23,029 nt of DNA from CAJBLF01 sp964463255 (GCA_964463255.1 CAYXBC010000038.1:1-23029), one strand, 5' to 3'; shown: positions 7,872 to 19,265, counted from the first letter of the stretch. A program made the numbers and translations. Notes: generated by a model from the letters alone, not told the origin.

Positions 7872-8504
7872 ATGAAGCCAAAAAAAGTTATAGCTTTTGA
7901 TTTGTATGATACCTGTTTTGAGTTTACGTTACCACAGGCAAATATTGCTTATACCCAATTATTTTCTAGTCTCGGACTTACGAAACAAAATCATAGATTA
8001 AGAAAAATATTATTAACTTCTTCTAAAGATATCGAAGATATTCTTTTGGAAAAATTTCCTGATCTTGATATACACACTCATTTGGATGCTTATCATCATG
8101 ATCTTCGTGATGAGATACTATCTGTACAACTTTTCCCCGAAACATTGTCTGTATTATCAGCATTGAAATATAGAGGATATAGATTAGCTGCAGTTTCTAA
8201 TCTCGCTCAACCATATGTTCAACCTTTGCATTCACTTTTGCCTCATATCTTTGATTATGAAATTCTTTCATGTAATGTAGGATTTACCAAACCCGATATA
8301 AAAATATTTGATTGTCTCAAAAGTATCTCGTGATATGGGTCAGATGCTATACTTATGGTGGGGGATAGTTTAGCTTCTGATATTCAATGAGCAAAAAATG
8401 CAAGCATTGATGCTGTTCGCATAGATAGATCCTCTTCGTGAATCATATATCATAAGGATTATATTTCTCTCTCTACTTTGGATCAGTTGTTAGTGTTACT
8501 ATAA
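7872..8504 (+). CDS. HAD-superfamily hydrolase
   Basis: 210 residues. Haloacid-dehalogenase fold with motif I FDLYDT (nucleophile Asp 10, acid/base Asp 13), a helical cap, motif II AAVSNLA, motif III TKPD (Lys 140) and motif IV MVGDSLASD (Asp 165, Asp 169). This set is that of subclass I phosphatases such as phosphoglycolate or nucleotide phosphatases. The Tyr in DLYDT, in place of the usual DxDGT, resembles the YjjG and 2-haloacid-type branch. Two late TGA codons and one CTCGTGA context require the Gly reading to reach motif IV; under the standard code the protein would end at 153 before its last two catalytic residues. The exact substrate is not predictable. A strong terminator follows immediately. 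Confidence 0.88.
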
Positions 8505-8537
8505 AAAAACCTATATATTCTTTTTATATAGGTTTTT
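8505..8537. terminator. Bidirectional intrinsic terminator
   Basis: AAAAACCTATATA (8505-8517) and TATATAGGTTTTT (8525-8537) form a perfect 13-bp stem with a 7-base loop. It starts at the base after the HAD stop and lies 18 bases past the pcrA stop on the other strand, so it serves both convergent genes. Confidence 0.9.
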
Positions 8538-8554
8538 GGCAAGATAAGTATTTT

Positions 8555-10825
8555 TTATGTGACTTGTAAAAATCTACATTCTATTTTTCTGACTCCGAAT
8601 TTTGGATTATGGAATTTTACGATAGCGAGATGATTCCATATCTCTAAAACATATCCTGTTCCGAATAATTTATGTTTTACCGTGTCTCATTCTTGTATTT
8701 GTGGTCCATGAGGTCACTCAGCATCTCCTCAGAGGTCAAATTTTTTGAGTAATTCTGCTGGTATTTCATCCAAGAATCTGCTTGGTGGATTATTTTTTGT
8801 CTGTCATCGTGTCATCCTAGAATGCGCATGTGAAAGGAATAATGCATCTTTTGCTCTTGTGACTGCAACATACATCAATCTTCTTTCCTCTTCTAATAAT
8901 TTAGGTTCCATCATGGCGTTTCCTAACGGAAAGACGTAATCCTCCAATCCGCAAACGAATACTATAGGGAATTCTAATCATTTGCTTGAATGTACCGTCA
9001 TCAATTTTACTGCATCGATGTCTCCATGTTCATTCTCTGAAATATCTGAGAGTAATGCTATCTCTTCTAGGAATTGCCTGAGTGCATCTTCTCATCTCTC
9101 TGTATATTTTTCTGCCATATTTATTATCTGTCCTACATTTTCATATTTTTCGTCTGCAGCGGTTTCGCTTCCTTCTTCTTTGATGAGATATTCCCTATAT
9201 TTTATCTTCTTCACCAACGTTTCTACTGTTTCTGTCGCTGTATGATTTTGAAGATATATTTGTATCATATCCATAGTTTCTATGAATTCCATAATACCTT
9301 TTTTGGCTTGAGGAGTTACTTTGATAGGTGATGTTTCTTTGACTACTTGATGAAGAATATCCATAAGTGTCATATTCTGTATGATGGCTTGGTCTTCTAG
9401 CGTATCGATTGTTGTTTTTCAGATTTTCCTATTGGGGATATTGAGTATTCTCTTGAGAGAAATGCTATCTGCAGGATTGAGCATCTGTTTGATATATGAG
9501 ATAACATCCTTCACTTCTTTTCTTTCGAAGAATTTGAACGCTCCATATACTTTATAAGGAATCCCTTCCTGGAGGAATAATTGTTCAAATGGACTTGATT
9601 GTGCATTAGTCCTGTATAGGATAGCGATATTTCATCGTGATTTGATTTTGTTTCCTTCTTTCATCTTCTTGATTATATCCACGATATTTGCTGCTTCATC
9701 CATTTCGCTTCCATGAGAAAAGATGGTGATTTTATCTTCACCCGTTCTATGAGCGACTATCTCTTTCTGATATTGATTCACATTGTGTTTGATAATATGG
9801 TTTCCTGCTTGTACTATATGGGGTTTTGAACGATAATTTGTCTGTAATTTGAACATCTGTATGTCTGGTCGGTACTTTTTTACATTTAGGAAATTTTCCA
9901 TCAATGCTCATCTCCGTCCATAAATGCTTTGGAAATCGTCTCCGATCATCGTTATATTCGCCCCATTGCCGGTAAATAGTTTCATGAGTTCAAATTGTAT
10001 TCGATTCGTATCTTGTGCTTCGTCCACTAATATATATGTAAATTTATTCTGCCGTTTTGTTACTGTCTCTTTGCTTTTTTTGAACAGCAAGTAGGGTAGG
10101 AGAAGTAAATCATCGAAATCTAATGAATTCGCTTTTTCGAGTACTTTCTGATATTCTTCATAAATCTGTCCCATATGTTGGTCGTAATCTGATTTACTAC
10201 TGCTTATATACATTTTCGCTTCAATTCCGTTATTTTTTTGCGTTGATATGAATCCCTTTATTTCATTCACTTTGTAGATATCCTGAAGATTCATTCTCTT
10301 GAGTACATCTTTGATTACGGTCTGAGTCTCGTTGGTATCTAGTATTCAGAAATTCTTATTGTATTTTCTTTCGAGCTTATCTATATCCTCTTTGAGGATT
10401 TTCAGAAAAATACTATGGAATGTCCCTATCCACTTTAATGAAGCTGCCGTGATGAATTTCTGGGGAGTGAGTACCTCTTCATTTTGTTCGATGCTTTCCA
10501 AAAAATCAGTTATTGATTCATCCTCCTTTTTTTCTGACGATTCTTTGGTTGTATTCTTTGTTTCTTTGCTCAACGCAGGCATCTCTTCCGAAATCTTTAT
10601 CAACCTTTCTTTCATCTCATTTGCTGCCTTGTTGGTGAAAGTTACTGCAAGGATTCTTGAAATCGGTATATCTCTGGCATTCATAATATATACTATCTTA
10701 TATATGAGTACTCTTGTCTTTCCGCTGCCTGCTCAAGCGATTATCAGTGAGGAAGTGTCGATGTGTGTACATGCCTTAATTTGTTCTTCGTTCAGTTGAC
10801 TTTCTAGATATCCTTTTATATCCAT
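8555..10825 (-). CDS. pcrA: ATP-dependent DNA helicase, PcrA/UvrD family
   Basis: 756 residues. A superfamily 1A 3'-5' helicase used in repair and in removing proteins from DNA. Motif I AGAGSGKT (30-37, with the first Gly as TGA), Ia AVTFTNKAANEM, II VDEAQD (268-272), III MIGDDFQSIYGxRGA (x at residue 304 is CGG, Trp in the family), IV LQTNYRS, V VHSSKGLEF (Gly 616 as TGA) and VI RRLMYVAVTRAK. After motif VI comes RMTxGQ, where x is CGA at 8807-8809; the family has an aromatic residue before that Gly, followed by PSRFLDEIP. The end GDTVKHKLFGTGYVLEI is the PcrA-type C-terminal Tudor-like domain that binds RNA polymerase. A long acidic/Ser insert lies near residues 95-125. The dnaE fragment is upstream on the same strand, with a gap of 172 bases. 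Confidence 0.94.
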
Positions 10826-10997
10826 CTTCTCCGAAAAAATAAAAAAATCTGATGTAATTTTTGTAGTGAAAACTTTTCTTGTTTCAATTTGAAAATTCAC
10901 ATTCTTCGTATTGATCCTTATTATCCTAATAATTTGACAAAATTATTCACTCTCTGAATGAACTCTACAAAAATTATACGACCAAGTAGCGTGTATT

Positions 10998-11936
10998 TTA
11001 TTCTTCGACCACTAATTGATCCTTATATTTTTCATATAACTCTTTGATGTCTTCAGGAGTCTCATAGTTTGGGAAAAGTGTCTGATTGAGATCGATTTCT
11101 ACATGTATTTGTTCAGCGATAGCTTCATTATTTTCAATGAGTCTGTTGATGACTTTATTTTCAAGACCATTCTTTTCTAGAATATCTCTTATTTCCTTTT
11201 CTTCCATGATGTGAAATCTCCCTTTGGGCTTTCTTCTGTTTTCATCGTATATTTTGAGTCCATCTTTGATTGCCAATGCTACTTCTCGGGCTTGTTTGTC
11301 TCATGCTGAAGGATAGAAGAAATTGTTGCTCACTATACATGGTATCTGTTCTTTTTCTCCCATTGCCATTAGTATATCATTTATAGCTTTGGATTCTGGT
11401 ACTTCATCATAGTCCTGAGCTATTATCTCTAAGAATACATTTTCTTTGCCTATGATATCCTGGATAAGATGGATAGTTTCAATCATTTTAGACTCTTTTT
11501 CGTCTAGCGCTATCATTTTCCCTATCCATGAGTTTGTACCCCCGAAAAAGCAAATAATCTCTTGTCCATAGGATTTTAATGCTTGAAGATCTATCTTGGG
11601 TTTTCCTTTTATCCCTTCCTTATTGGCAAATGATGTCAATTCCATCAGGCTTTGATATCCTTGTTTATTTTTGGCTAGGATTATGATGTTTCAGATATGC
11701 TGTTCTGTTATCTGTGAATTAATATCCATAACAAAACCGAGTTCTACTCCGATGATGGGTTTTATGCCAGCATCTTTGGCTAATTGATAAAATTTTACCA
11801 TTCCATACATGCCGTTGTAGTCGGTGATAGCGATTGCTTTCATTCAAAGATCTCTTGATTTATTTACTACAGCGGCAGGTTTGCCGATAGCTTCTAAAAA
11901 AGAGAATGTGCTGTGTCCATGGAGATGTATAAACAT
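10998..11936 (-). CDS. dnaE: DNA polymerase III alpha, N-terminal PHP-domain portion only
   Basis: 312 residues. It begins MFIHLHGHSTFSFLEAIG, as DnaE does (HxH of the PHP metal site at residues 4 and 6), then KAIAITDYNGMYG, KPIIGVELG, CIVSNNFFYP, KQAREVALAIKDG and EIDLNQTLFPN. This matches DnaE from its first residue through the end of the PHP domain and the first few residues beyond, then stops at a TAA (10998-11000). The polymerase palm, fingers, HhH and OB domains are absent. The next 172 bases on this strand do not continue it in any frame, and pcrA follows. The His of the usual TDHG motif is Tyr here (TDYN), so one metal ligand may be lost. It is either a natural split dnaE with the polymerase encoded elsewhere, or a stand-alone paralogue. 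TGA=Gly occurs in PSAGDKQ. Confidence 0.85.
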
Positions 11937-12096
11937 TTCTATACTATTATATGTGTAAATATCTTATGTATATGTAGCATGCAGTTGAGCGTATATTTTT
12001 GTTCCAAGGTTTCAATGCTAAATATATAGCATCTCTATTTTACGATTGAAAAAAAAATGATTTTCCTTATCGTGTCATGGCTTTATTTTTGCGATT

Positions 12097-14292
12097 ATGG
12101 AAATGTATAGAAAAATTATAATAGGAATATTTATCATGAGTATATTCTCTTCTTTTGTCTCTGCGAGTTCATGGAGTCTTCCTGGAATCAAGATTATTAC
12201 CCGTGCTGAGCGATGAGCTAATGAGGCTCGAAGATATTCTACTACGTCCAAAACTGAAAGGGATGCTCTCCGTAAACAACAGAGTGATTCGGAACTTAAT
12301 AATCTTATGGAGACTGATTATGACAAATATCTTGAGGCAGATAAATGAACGATAGCTACTGAATATCTTCTTGATACTACGCCTACAGAACAGGTAGTTG
12401 ATGAATACCGTGAATCTTCGGACGGTAATTTTCTTAAACGGCCTGAAAGCATCCATACCAATAAGTCCAAGATTATCATCCATCATACTGCAGAAGACGA
12501 TACTTCTCTCTTAACTTGATGACATGAGGCGGTTCTCAAAGCACTCCAAAATATTTATAAGTATCATGCTTTGACCAGATGACGAGGTGATATAGGATAC
12601 AATTTTATCATCGATCCTTATGGGAATATCTATGAGGGGAGGGCATGATGAGCTTGAGTGGTCTGAGCTCATGTTAGCTGGAATAATACCCCTACTGTAG
12701 GAATTGCACTTATGGGGAATTTTAATGTCAATGTTCCCACTGATCAGGCTTTGAAATCACTGGTTAAACTTGTTACTGCCTTGTCCAAAAAATACAAGAT
12801 TAATCCTCAATCGACTGTTACCTATTTTAAGAAATCCGATACTTTCCCTTATCTCAAAAGTTATACTAATTATGTTGTTGCATGACATACTGACGCTTGA
12901 ATTACTTCCTGTCCTTGAACGAATCTCTATGCTCTTTTTCCGGATATTAGAGATCAGGTCAGTAAAAATCTCAGTGCTGCTCTCCTGATAAGTACTCGTA
13001 CTGTTACAAAGCCTGCAACTTTGGTACAGAGATGAATATCTCTAGCTTGACGATATTATTCCGACTCTTCCACCTCTACTTTTATCCTTCCTATAAGATG
13101 GAAGGGGATAAACTCATGTACAACACAAGATTCTACCATCGTTATCAATTCCTGTACATCGCAAAATAATCAGTTAGTCATTTCTCTGACCAAAAAATGA
13201 TCTAGTGGAATCAAGACGATTAGTGTAATGACTAATTCATGAACCAAGACATTTTCTATGAATCTTATCCGACAAGATGATTTTGCAACTATTGCCAACC
13301 AGACTAAGACATCATATTCGAACAGAAAATCTATTTCTCCTGCTTCGCAAAGTATCAATAAAATCACTTCGAAGATACATCTCTCGGATATATCCACTTT
13401 ACTCAAAAGTCCTCTCAATATACTTCTCTATGAACTGAGTACTAGTTATTCAAGATATGAAACCTCTTGTGATTGATGATGTAGTATCCAAGCCGATGGT
13501 AAAACATATACTGATGATAGTCCTATCATAGAGACTAGTAATGGATTCATCTATCTTACACTTCCAACGTTTGAGAATGCTTTGGCTGTTACTCATCTTG
13601 AAATTTCTCCTTTGAGCTGAGGAATGTTGCATGTCAATAATTATACTAGGAAATCATATGGAGGAACACCATGGAATACTTTCAGATGATCGCTTGTCCG
13701 AACAAAAGATAGTATCAAAAATCTTGATTCTGGCAAATTTATCGATCAAGCTGTGGTCATCAATAAAACTTCTTTTGAAAATTATATGCAGGGCATAGCA
13801 GAGACCAGTGATAGCGACAATATTATTAAACAGAAATTGATATTATTGCTTGCGAAGATGTATACCTTATTCTATATAGGTGGAAAGAATATCCATCCTT
13901 CTATCCCTGTTTGAGCTAGTTATCAAGCTATCGATAATCCTGATATGTTCCAGAAATATGTCTGAGCATGACGGGAAAAAACTTCCAAGCTTTCTGCGAC
14001 CTTATTGTCTGATATTAAGGATACATTGGTAATGTACGATGATTATGTCCCCATCCTGCCTTATTTCAGTTGTTCTGCCTGATTTACCCGATCTGCAAGA
14101 GAAAAACGGTGATGGAACGATACTCCTTATCTTCAATCCAAATTGGATTTTTCTGCATGCCTTGATTTCAATGGTCATGGTGTCTGACTCAGCGGAAAAT
14201 GAGCTCAATTCCTTGCAGATAAAGGATGGACTTTGGAACAAATCCTGCAATATTATTATCCTTGAGTACAACTTGTTTCCATTAATGAATAG
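12097..14292 (+). CDS. Secreted N-acetylmuramoyl-L-alanine amidase with C-terminal SpoIID domain
   Basis: 731 residues. Signal peptide MEMYRKIIIGIFIMSIF to about residue 22 (SSFVSAS). RAExGANEAxRY (codons 39 and 45 are CGA) reads RAEWGANEAW with Trp; RxxWGA is a hallmark before Amidase_2/PGRP domains. Zinc-amidase residues: IIHHTA (His 129), GAHVSW (His 192), GH with CPG (His 264, Cys 272). Codon 163 is CGA in RGxGDIGYNF, where Trp is typical. A beta-rich middle (about 290-550) follows. The SpoIID/LytB-like domain (about 555-731) has ENYMQGIAE, YFSCSAG, TPYL, GHGVGLSGKGAQ (693-704) and ILQYYYPGV. The first domain cuts the lactyl-peptide bond; SpoIID-type domains act on denuded glycan, so the pair would remodel the cell wall. 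The ATG at 12097 or 12103 are equally possible. It is the first gene of a plus-strand run, followed by a glycosyltransferase. Confidence 0.9.
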
Positions 14293-14318
14293 TTGTTTTA
14301 TCTTTATCGATATCGCTT

Positions 14319-15158
14319 TTGTACCAACAAATCCTCAATTCATTATTTCGCGGAAACGCTGATCAAGCATGTGCGCATATCCTTGATGTTTATGCTAGAA
14401 ATGGCTATTGTATCGTAGATTATCTCTATTTTGCCAATATCGTCGGTAAACAGTTGTTTTCTTTCCATAGACCATCTTCTGCCCTTAATTTTCGTGAGAC
14501 GTTACTCTCGGATTACCAAAAAATTGCCAAAGAGAATATCTATATGGCTTATCAACAAGCTATTCTTGATGCTGATGTTGTTCTTATGGATGGCATAGCA
14601 TTGCAATTCTTCTATTTCCTTGCTACAAGGAAATGGCTTGATAATTTGAATTGAACTGATTTCTGTCCTCATTTTCTTGCTTATCTTAAAAACATTCCTC
14701 ATGATCATAATATAAATATCATTCTTTATGGTACCTATCCCCATCTTCTCGAAAAAACTAATCGTTTTCTTTTGGGACAGTGATATACTGTAATTTATGC
14801 TCAGGATTGATATTCCAGTCTTAATCGGTGAAATGTCAATCTTGCTTTGAAATGAAAGAAAAACGATATCAATATCCTTCTGGTTGCTAGAACGACACCT
14901 GAGTATCCTATCCAGGAGATACGGACATTAGCCAATAAGGATAGAATCCGTGAGAACGGTTTGATTGTCATGAATCAGTGAGGGACTTTCGATTTTCGGG
15001 TTGGAGAGCAAAAAAGAGCGCCTAAATTTGTAAGAAAAATGAGATTGGAATGGTTGTGGAGGCTTATTTCAGATCCTAAGAGGAATTTTAAAAAGGTATT
15101 GTCCACTCTGGCAATTTTTCCCTATATTTTTTCCTATTTGATATTGAAAAAGAAGTAA
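14319..15158 (+). CDS. WecG/TagA/CpsF-family glycosyltransferase
   Basis: 279 residues. This family transfers ManNAc-type sugars onto lipid-linked precursors of wall or surface polymers. Seen: DADVVLMDGIALQ (the usual ADxxxxDG step), IILYGTYP in place of the usual G-G nucleotide-sugar loop, TPEYPIQEIx (x is CGG; the family has QExW), NQGGTFDFxVG (x is CGG; often Trp or Leu) and RAPKFVRKMRLEWLWRLI, the very characteristic RAP...LEW..RL tail. A hydrophobic C-terminus (LAIFPYIFSYLIL) may touch the membrane. Start: no ATG in frame; TTG at 14319, 26 bases after the amidase stop, is the first usable start and gives a full-length fold. It sits beside the peptidoglycan amidase, consistent with envelope work. 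Confidence 0.87.
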
Positions 15159-15159
15159 A

Positions 15160-15187
15160 TATATATACATACTGTGTACTATATATG
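15160..15187 (+). terminator. AT-rich hairpin after the glycosyltransferase
   Basis: TATATACA pairs with TGTACTATATA (one bulge), directly after the stop, followed within 10 bases by ATGTTTTTTTT. It is a plausible weak terminator, or the -10 region of the next gene's promoter. Confidence 0.35.
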
Positions 15188-15212
15188 AATCTATGTTTTT
15201 TTTGGTATTTTT

Positions 15213-17282
15213 ATGGTTTTACGTTCCTATTTGATGCATCTTAAAGAAAAAAAATTCCTCTATCTGGATGAAGAACATGCGTTCAATTTTTCTGAGGAAT
15301 TAGAAAACAATGTTAAGCTCAAAATGTTCGTCTGATTCCAATCTGATAAGTTTCTTGATTTCCAAAAAGATCTCCTTCAGGATTTCCTTGCTGAGCTTAC
15401 TGATAAAATCTCTGATAAAAACTATGATATTGAAATTATAAAACATGATTTTGAGGCTTCTCTTCAAAATCTGAATATCAAACTCAAGGCGTTCGCCGAC
15501 AAAGTCCGTGATGTAGATTTCTTTGGTATAAAATGATATATCCAATTGGTTATCGATAATGTACTTATGCTTTCTATGATTGGTGACGTAAGCGTCATGA
15601 GATTCAGAGATGAAAAATTGTATTATTCACTCACTAATTCGCTCAATGATAAAGGTAAGATAGATTTATTCTCTGATTTTGTTGAGGGAGACCTTGAAAA
15701 TCACGATCAAACACTCTATGTAGGTACGAAAGTGTCAGATGTATTTGATACTAATGATTTTAAAGAAATGGAGAGTGTTCTGAAATCTGAAGATACACAT
15801 CTGATTAATTTTTTTCAAGAAATTCTTAATGCAAGGTTGGATAAAAAATCATTTGGATTTATATTCCATTATCTTGTTACTGGTGCTATCATCAAAAGCC
15901 ATGATGATTCGCCTTCTAAAATTGCTGGAAATTCCATTGTTAGCAGAATCAAAAATATATTGCTTAAGAATAAATATCAAGCAACTGTATCGATTCTCGG
16001 TATCTTTATTCTTTTTATGGTCATTAATCTTCTTTCTCAGGTCCTAAAATCGAATTCAGATACATTCGTTACCCCTGATTGAGTGACCGTTGATCTCACT
16101 ATCGAAGATATTAAGAAAGATCTATTCTTATTTCAAAGTATGGATCCTACATCTGAAGAAAAATCGTTGAAATATAATGAAATCCTTAGTAAACTTGATG
16201 TCCTTGAAGGCAAGGGAAGATGGCTTGAAGATGTCGCTCAATTCAGAAAATTATTATCATCAGAATATTATAAATGATTTAATATAGTATATGTGAGTAG
16301 TCTGACTAAATTTGATGATGCAACTCTTGGTAAGAAGACGAAAATATTAAATTTCAATACTTCAGAAGTTTCACAACTAGGTAATCTCCAATCACTTTAT
16401 GTATATAGAAATATGATTGTAGCGGGAAATAAGTCGGCACTGGTTGGAGCGCTCGATGATACTATGAGATGATCACTGATAAATTTTAATCTTCCTACTA
16501 CTGAGGCATTCAAATGATGTAATCTCAATCTTTTGAAAGATGGTATCTATTGTTTCACCAATAATTCGTCCATATATTCTATCACCAAGGAATGAACTCA
16601 ACCCGTGACTACAACTGATACTGAACCGTTCAGTAAAAATATCGCTGGTCTCTTTACCTATGGTAAAGCCAATCTTTATGTCTTTGAAAATAATCTGAGT
16701 TCTGCTGGAAATACGACTTTGGTGAGCAGATATCGTAATACCCTCTGATCTCAGACAATCTATCAATGATGACAAAAATATTATCTAGGTGCGAGTATGA
16801 CCTGATTATCCTTTTGATCCTGACTTGCAAATTTTGCGGTGGATTGATCTTTCTTAGTGTGGAATAATGGTAAACTCTATCAATTTCGAAGGAATCCGCC
16901 TACTGCATTTACGCTTGATGTTCGTGAGATTAAATTGCTCGGTTGAGATAAAAAAATACTCCAATATTCTGATGATGTGAAAGTCATAAGTTCAGCAAAT
17001 TCGAGATATGTATTCCTCTTTGATAGAGTGAATCAAACCTTCACTATCTATGAATCACGTCCTGCAAAAAGCTCAGATGCGTATAATTATTGACTTTATT
17101 ATGTCTTTATGTTTAAATTCGATCTTGGAACTACGGATAAGGTTGTGGATGTCGACATCCCTGACCCAAGCGGTGATAGACCAGAAATGTATATCCTGAC
17201 AAATTGATGAGTAAATAAGGTCTCTTTGTCTGAATTTATCGATAGTATCAAAGATAATAAAGTCCTTAAACAATTGAATTAA
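15213..17282 (+). CDS. Large single-pass membrane protein, unknown, with a PP2C-like N-terminal and a beta-rich C-terminal part
   Basis: 689 residues. Residues 1-250 are soluble and acidic, with GDVSVMRFRDEKLYYSLTN followed by about 60 residues ending VGTKVSDVF. This pattern resembles the core strands of PP2C-type phosphatases (GD/N-x-R-x-Y-L...), but the Asp metal residues of an active enzyme are not evident. One membrane helix lies at about 257-278 (VSILGIFILFMVINLLS). Residues 280-340 are helical and charged. From about 345 to the end there are repeating short strands with LYVY, IYCFTNN, LYVFENN, YYLGA, FLVWNNGKLY, YVFLFD and MYILTNGG, the look of a beta-propeller. A sensor-like topology is possible but unproven. 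TGA=Gly is common in the C-terminal half. It is followed by the AlaRS N-half after 69 bases. No family assignment is made. Confidence 0.75.
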
Positions 17283-17351
17283 TCTTTTTGATTATCTGCG
17301 TTGTCGCTCTTAGCACAACTTACTATTCTTTAGGGAATAAGCTTCTTGATT

Positions 17352-18932
17352 ATGGAAAAAATATCATCGAAACAACTTAGAGAACATTGGAAAAATTTCC
17401 GATTATCAAAACATCATATCAATCTTCCTGAAAGTTCGTTGGTCGGGGGAAAGGAAAGTACTGCTATGTTTACTATTGCAGGAATGCAACAATTGATACC
17501 TTATCTCTCTGGTAAAGAGCATCTTTTGGGAAAAAGACTTTTCAATATCCAAAAATGTATCAGGACCGTAGATATCGATGAAGTAGGCGATGCAAGTCAT
17601 TGTACGTTTTTTGAAATGATGGGAAATCGATCACTCGGTGATTATTTTAAGAAAGAAGCGGTTCAACGAAGTCGAGAATTTCTTGTTGATGAACTTGGTT
17701 TTGATCCTAAAAAATTAGCAGTCACGGTCTTTGAATGAGATAAAGATGCACCAAGAGATGATGAAACTGCAGGATACTGGAAATCTATGGGAATCTCTGA
17801 CGATAAAATTGCTTATATGCCTGCTGACAATAATCGGCGAAGTCCTTGACCGGTTGGACCATGCGGACCTGATACAGAAATTTTCTACCGGGTAGGAAAG
17901 AAATCTTCACCCCCAAAATGATCAAATCCTAAAACTGATGAAGATAATTGGTTAGAGATACGAAACAATGTATTCATGGAATATTATCGTGATGATTTCG
18001 GTCATCTTACAAAATTAAAAAATCAGAATGTCGATACATGAATGGGTTTGGAAAGGATGACCAAGGTTTTACAGTCCAAAGAAACAGTTTTCGATACAGA
18101 TGTTTTCGAACCTTTGATTTGATTGCTTGAAACGACTCTTGATATAAGCTATAAATGACATGAAAGAAGATGTAGGATTATTGCGGATCATATCAGGACA
18201 GCTTTTTTCCTTATTGCTAATGATATCATACCTTCTAATGAGTGAAGATGATATGTTCTCAGAAGACTTATCAGAAGGATGTATTATAACTTCATGCTTT
18301 TGAGACCTGTGTCTCAGGATGTATTCAATTCTTTCATCACAACTATAGTTACCTTTGTCGATGCTCTTATGGAAGCATATGCTGATACTAAAAATATTAC
18401 AATTGTTTTGATAAAGGAAGCTCATCAATTTCAGAAAACAATTGCTAATGGTCAAAAACTCCTTGATGAGATCATTACCTTATCAAAAGAAAAAACTATA
18501 TCAGGAAAAGATATCTTCAAACTCTATGATACTTTCTGATTTCCTCTCGAATTGACTAAGGAAATTGTCGAAGACCATTGAATGTCTCTTGATCTCCAAT
18601 GATTTGAAAAAGAGATGAAAATCCAGCAACAAAGATCCCGTTCATCATCCAAAGATATGTTTAAACAATGAATCGATCGAGCTAACTATCTCCAATGAAT
18701 TCCTCCCACCAAATTTATCTGATATGGAAAGTTGGAGTCTGATAGCATCCTTTTACTTAAGGATTTTGTTGTATGATGACAAAGGATTCTTGTCTTTGAT
18801 GTGACTCCTTTCTATGCCGAGAGCTGAGGTCAGATATGAGATAGGGGAGTTCTCCTATTAGATGATGGTACAGAGGTTAATATTATTCAGGTTCAGAAAT
18901 ATAATGGTATTTTTCTTCATTTTGTAGAATAG
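17352..18932 (+). CDS. alaS: Alanyl-tRNA synthetase, N-terminal catalytic half as a separate protein
   Basis: 526 residues ending in TAG. The class II core is complete: FTIAGMQQLIPYL, IQKCIRTVDIDEVGD (motif 2 Arg), TFFEMMGNxSLGDYFKKEA, GPVGPCGPDTEIFY, EIxNNVFMEYY, VDTGMGLER (motif 3) and NEGRGYVLRRLIRR of the tRNA-recognition helices. The beta-barrel starts with KFIGYGKL and TPFYAESGGQIGDRG, and the protein stops at IFLHFVE, just before the editing domain would begin. The missing part matches the protein at 2585-3499. CGA/CGG codons fall on family Trp sites: GN-W-S, the SWEFL Trp (17673), NN-W-W-SPG (17835 and 17838), EIFY-W (17889) and EI-W-N (17961). ATG 17352 gives the usual N-terminus. 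A six-base gap to the next gene suggests one transcript. Confidence 0.95.
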
Positions 18933-18937
18933 TATCT

Positions 18938-19237
18938 ATGCGCTATCATACAATATATCAAATCATAGGTCTATTACTGATACTATTATGAGAATTCCTC
19001 TCTATCTATGGAGAGATGCTTTGATCTAAGTCTGGTCGAAACGATTATTCCTTGCTTATCAAACCAGCTATATTTATAGTGGTATGATGATTTTTTTTGC
19101 TTTCTTGATATGTGATTGCTTATTCATGATTTAGAAATATCCGGATAGTGAGTATTATCTCTATCACGAGTATCTTGGTTATCGAACCTTTGCTCGCTCG
19201 AGGTCTTTTCCATGAGATACCTACACCATGGTTATAA
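18938..19237 (+). CDS. Small integral membrane protein, unknown
   Basis: 99 residues with about three membrane helices: residues 4-26 (IYQIIGLLLILLGEFLSIYG), about 42-62 (LLIKPAIFIVVGGFFLLSGY) and about 72-92. The end is HEIPTPWL. Two CGA and one CGG codon lie in or beside helices; as Trp they suit a membrane interface, as Arg they would place charge inside the last helix. Four TGA codons read as Gly, two of them as a GG pair in the second helix. It begins 5 bases after the AlaRS N-half and ends 28 bases before the C39-like peptidase, so it is probably co-transcribed with both. Function unknown. Confidence 0.7.
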
Positions 19238-19265
19238 CCATTCTTTTTTAAATCACATCATCACT

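Noticed and set aside
10332..10799. Plus-strand open frame of about 155 codons.
   Set aside because: Shadow of pcrA motifs I and Ia region on the other strand; hydrophobic, low-complexity translation without a family.
12169..12486. Minus-strand open frame inside the amidase gene.
   Set aside because: Overlaps the amidase signal region and the HHTA motif; no features of its own.
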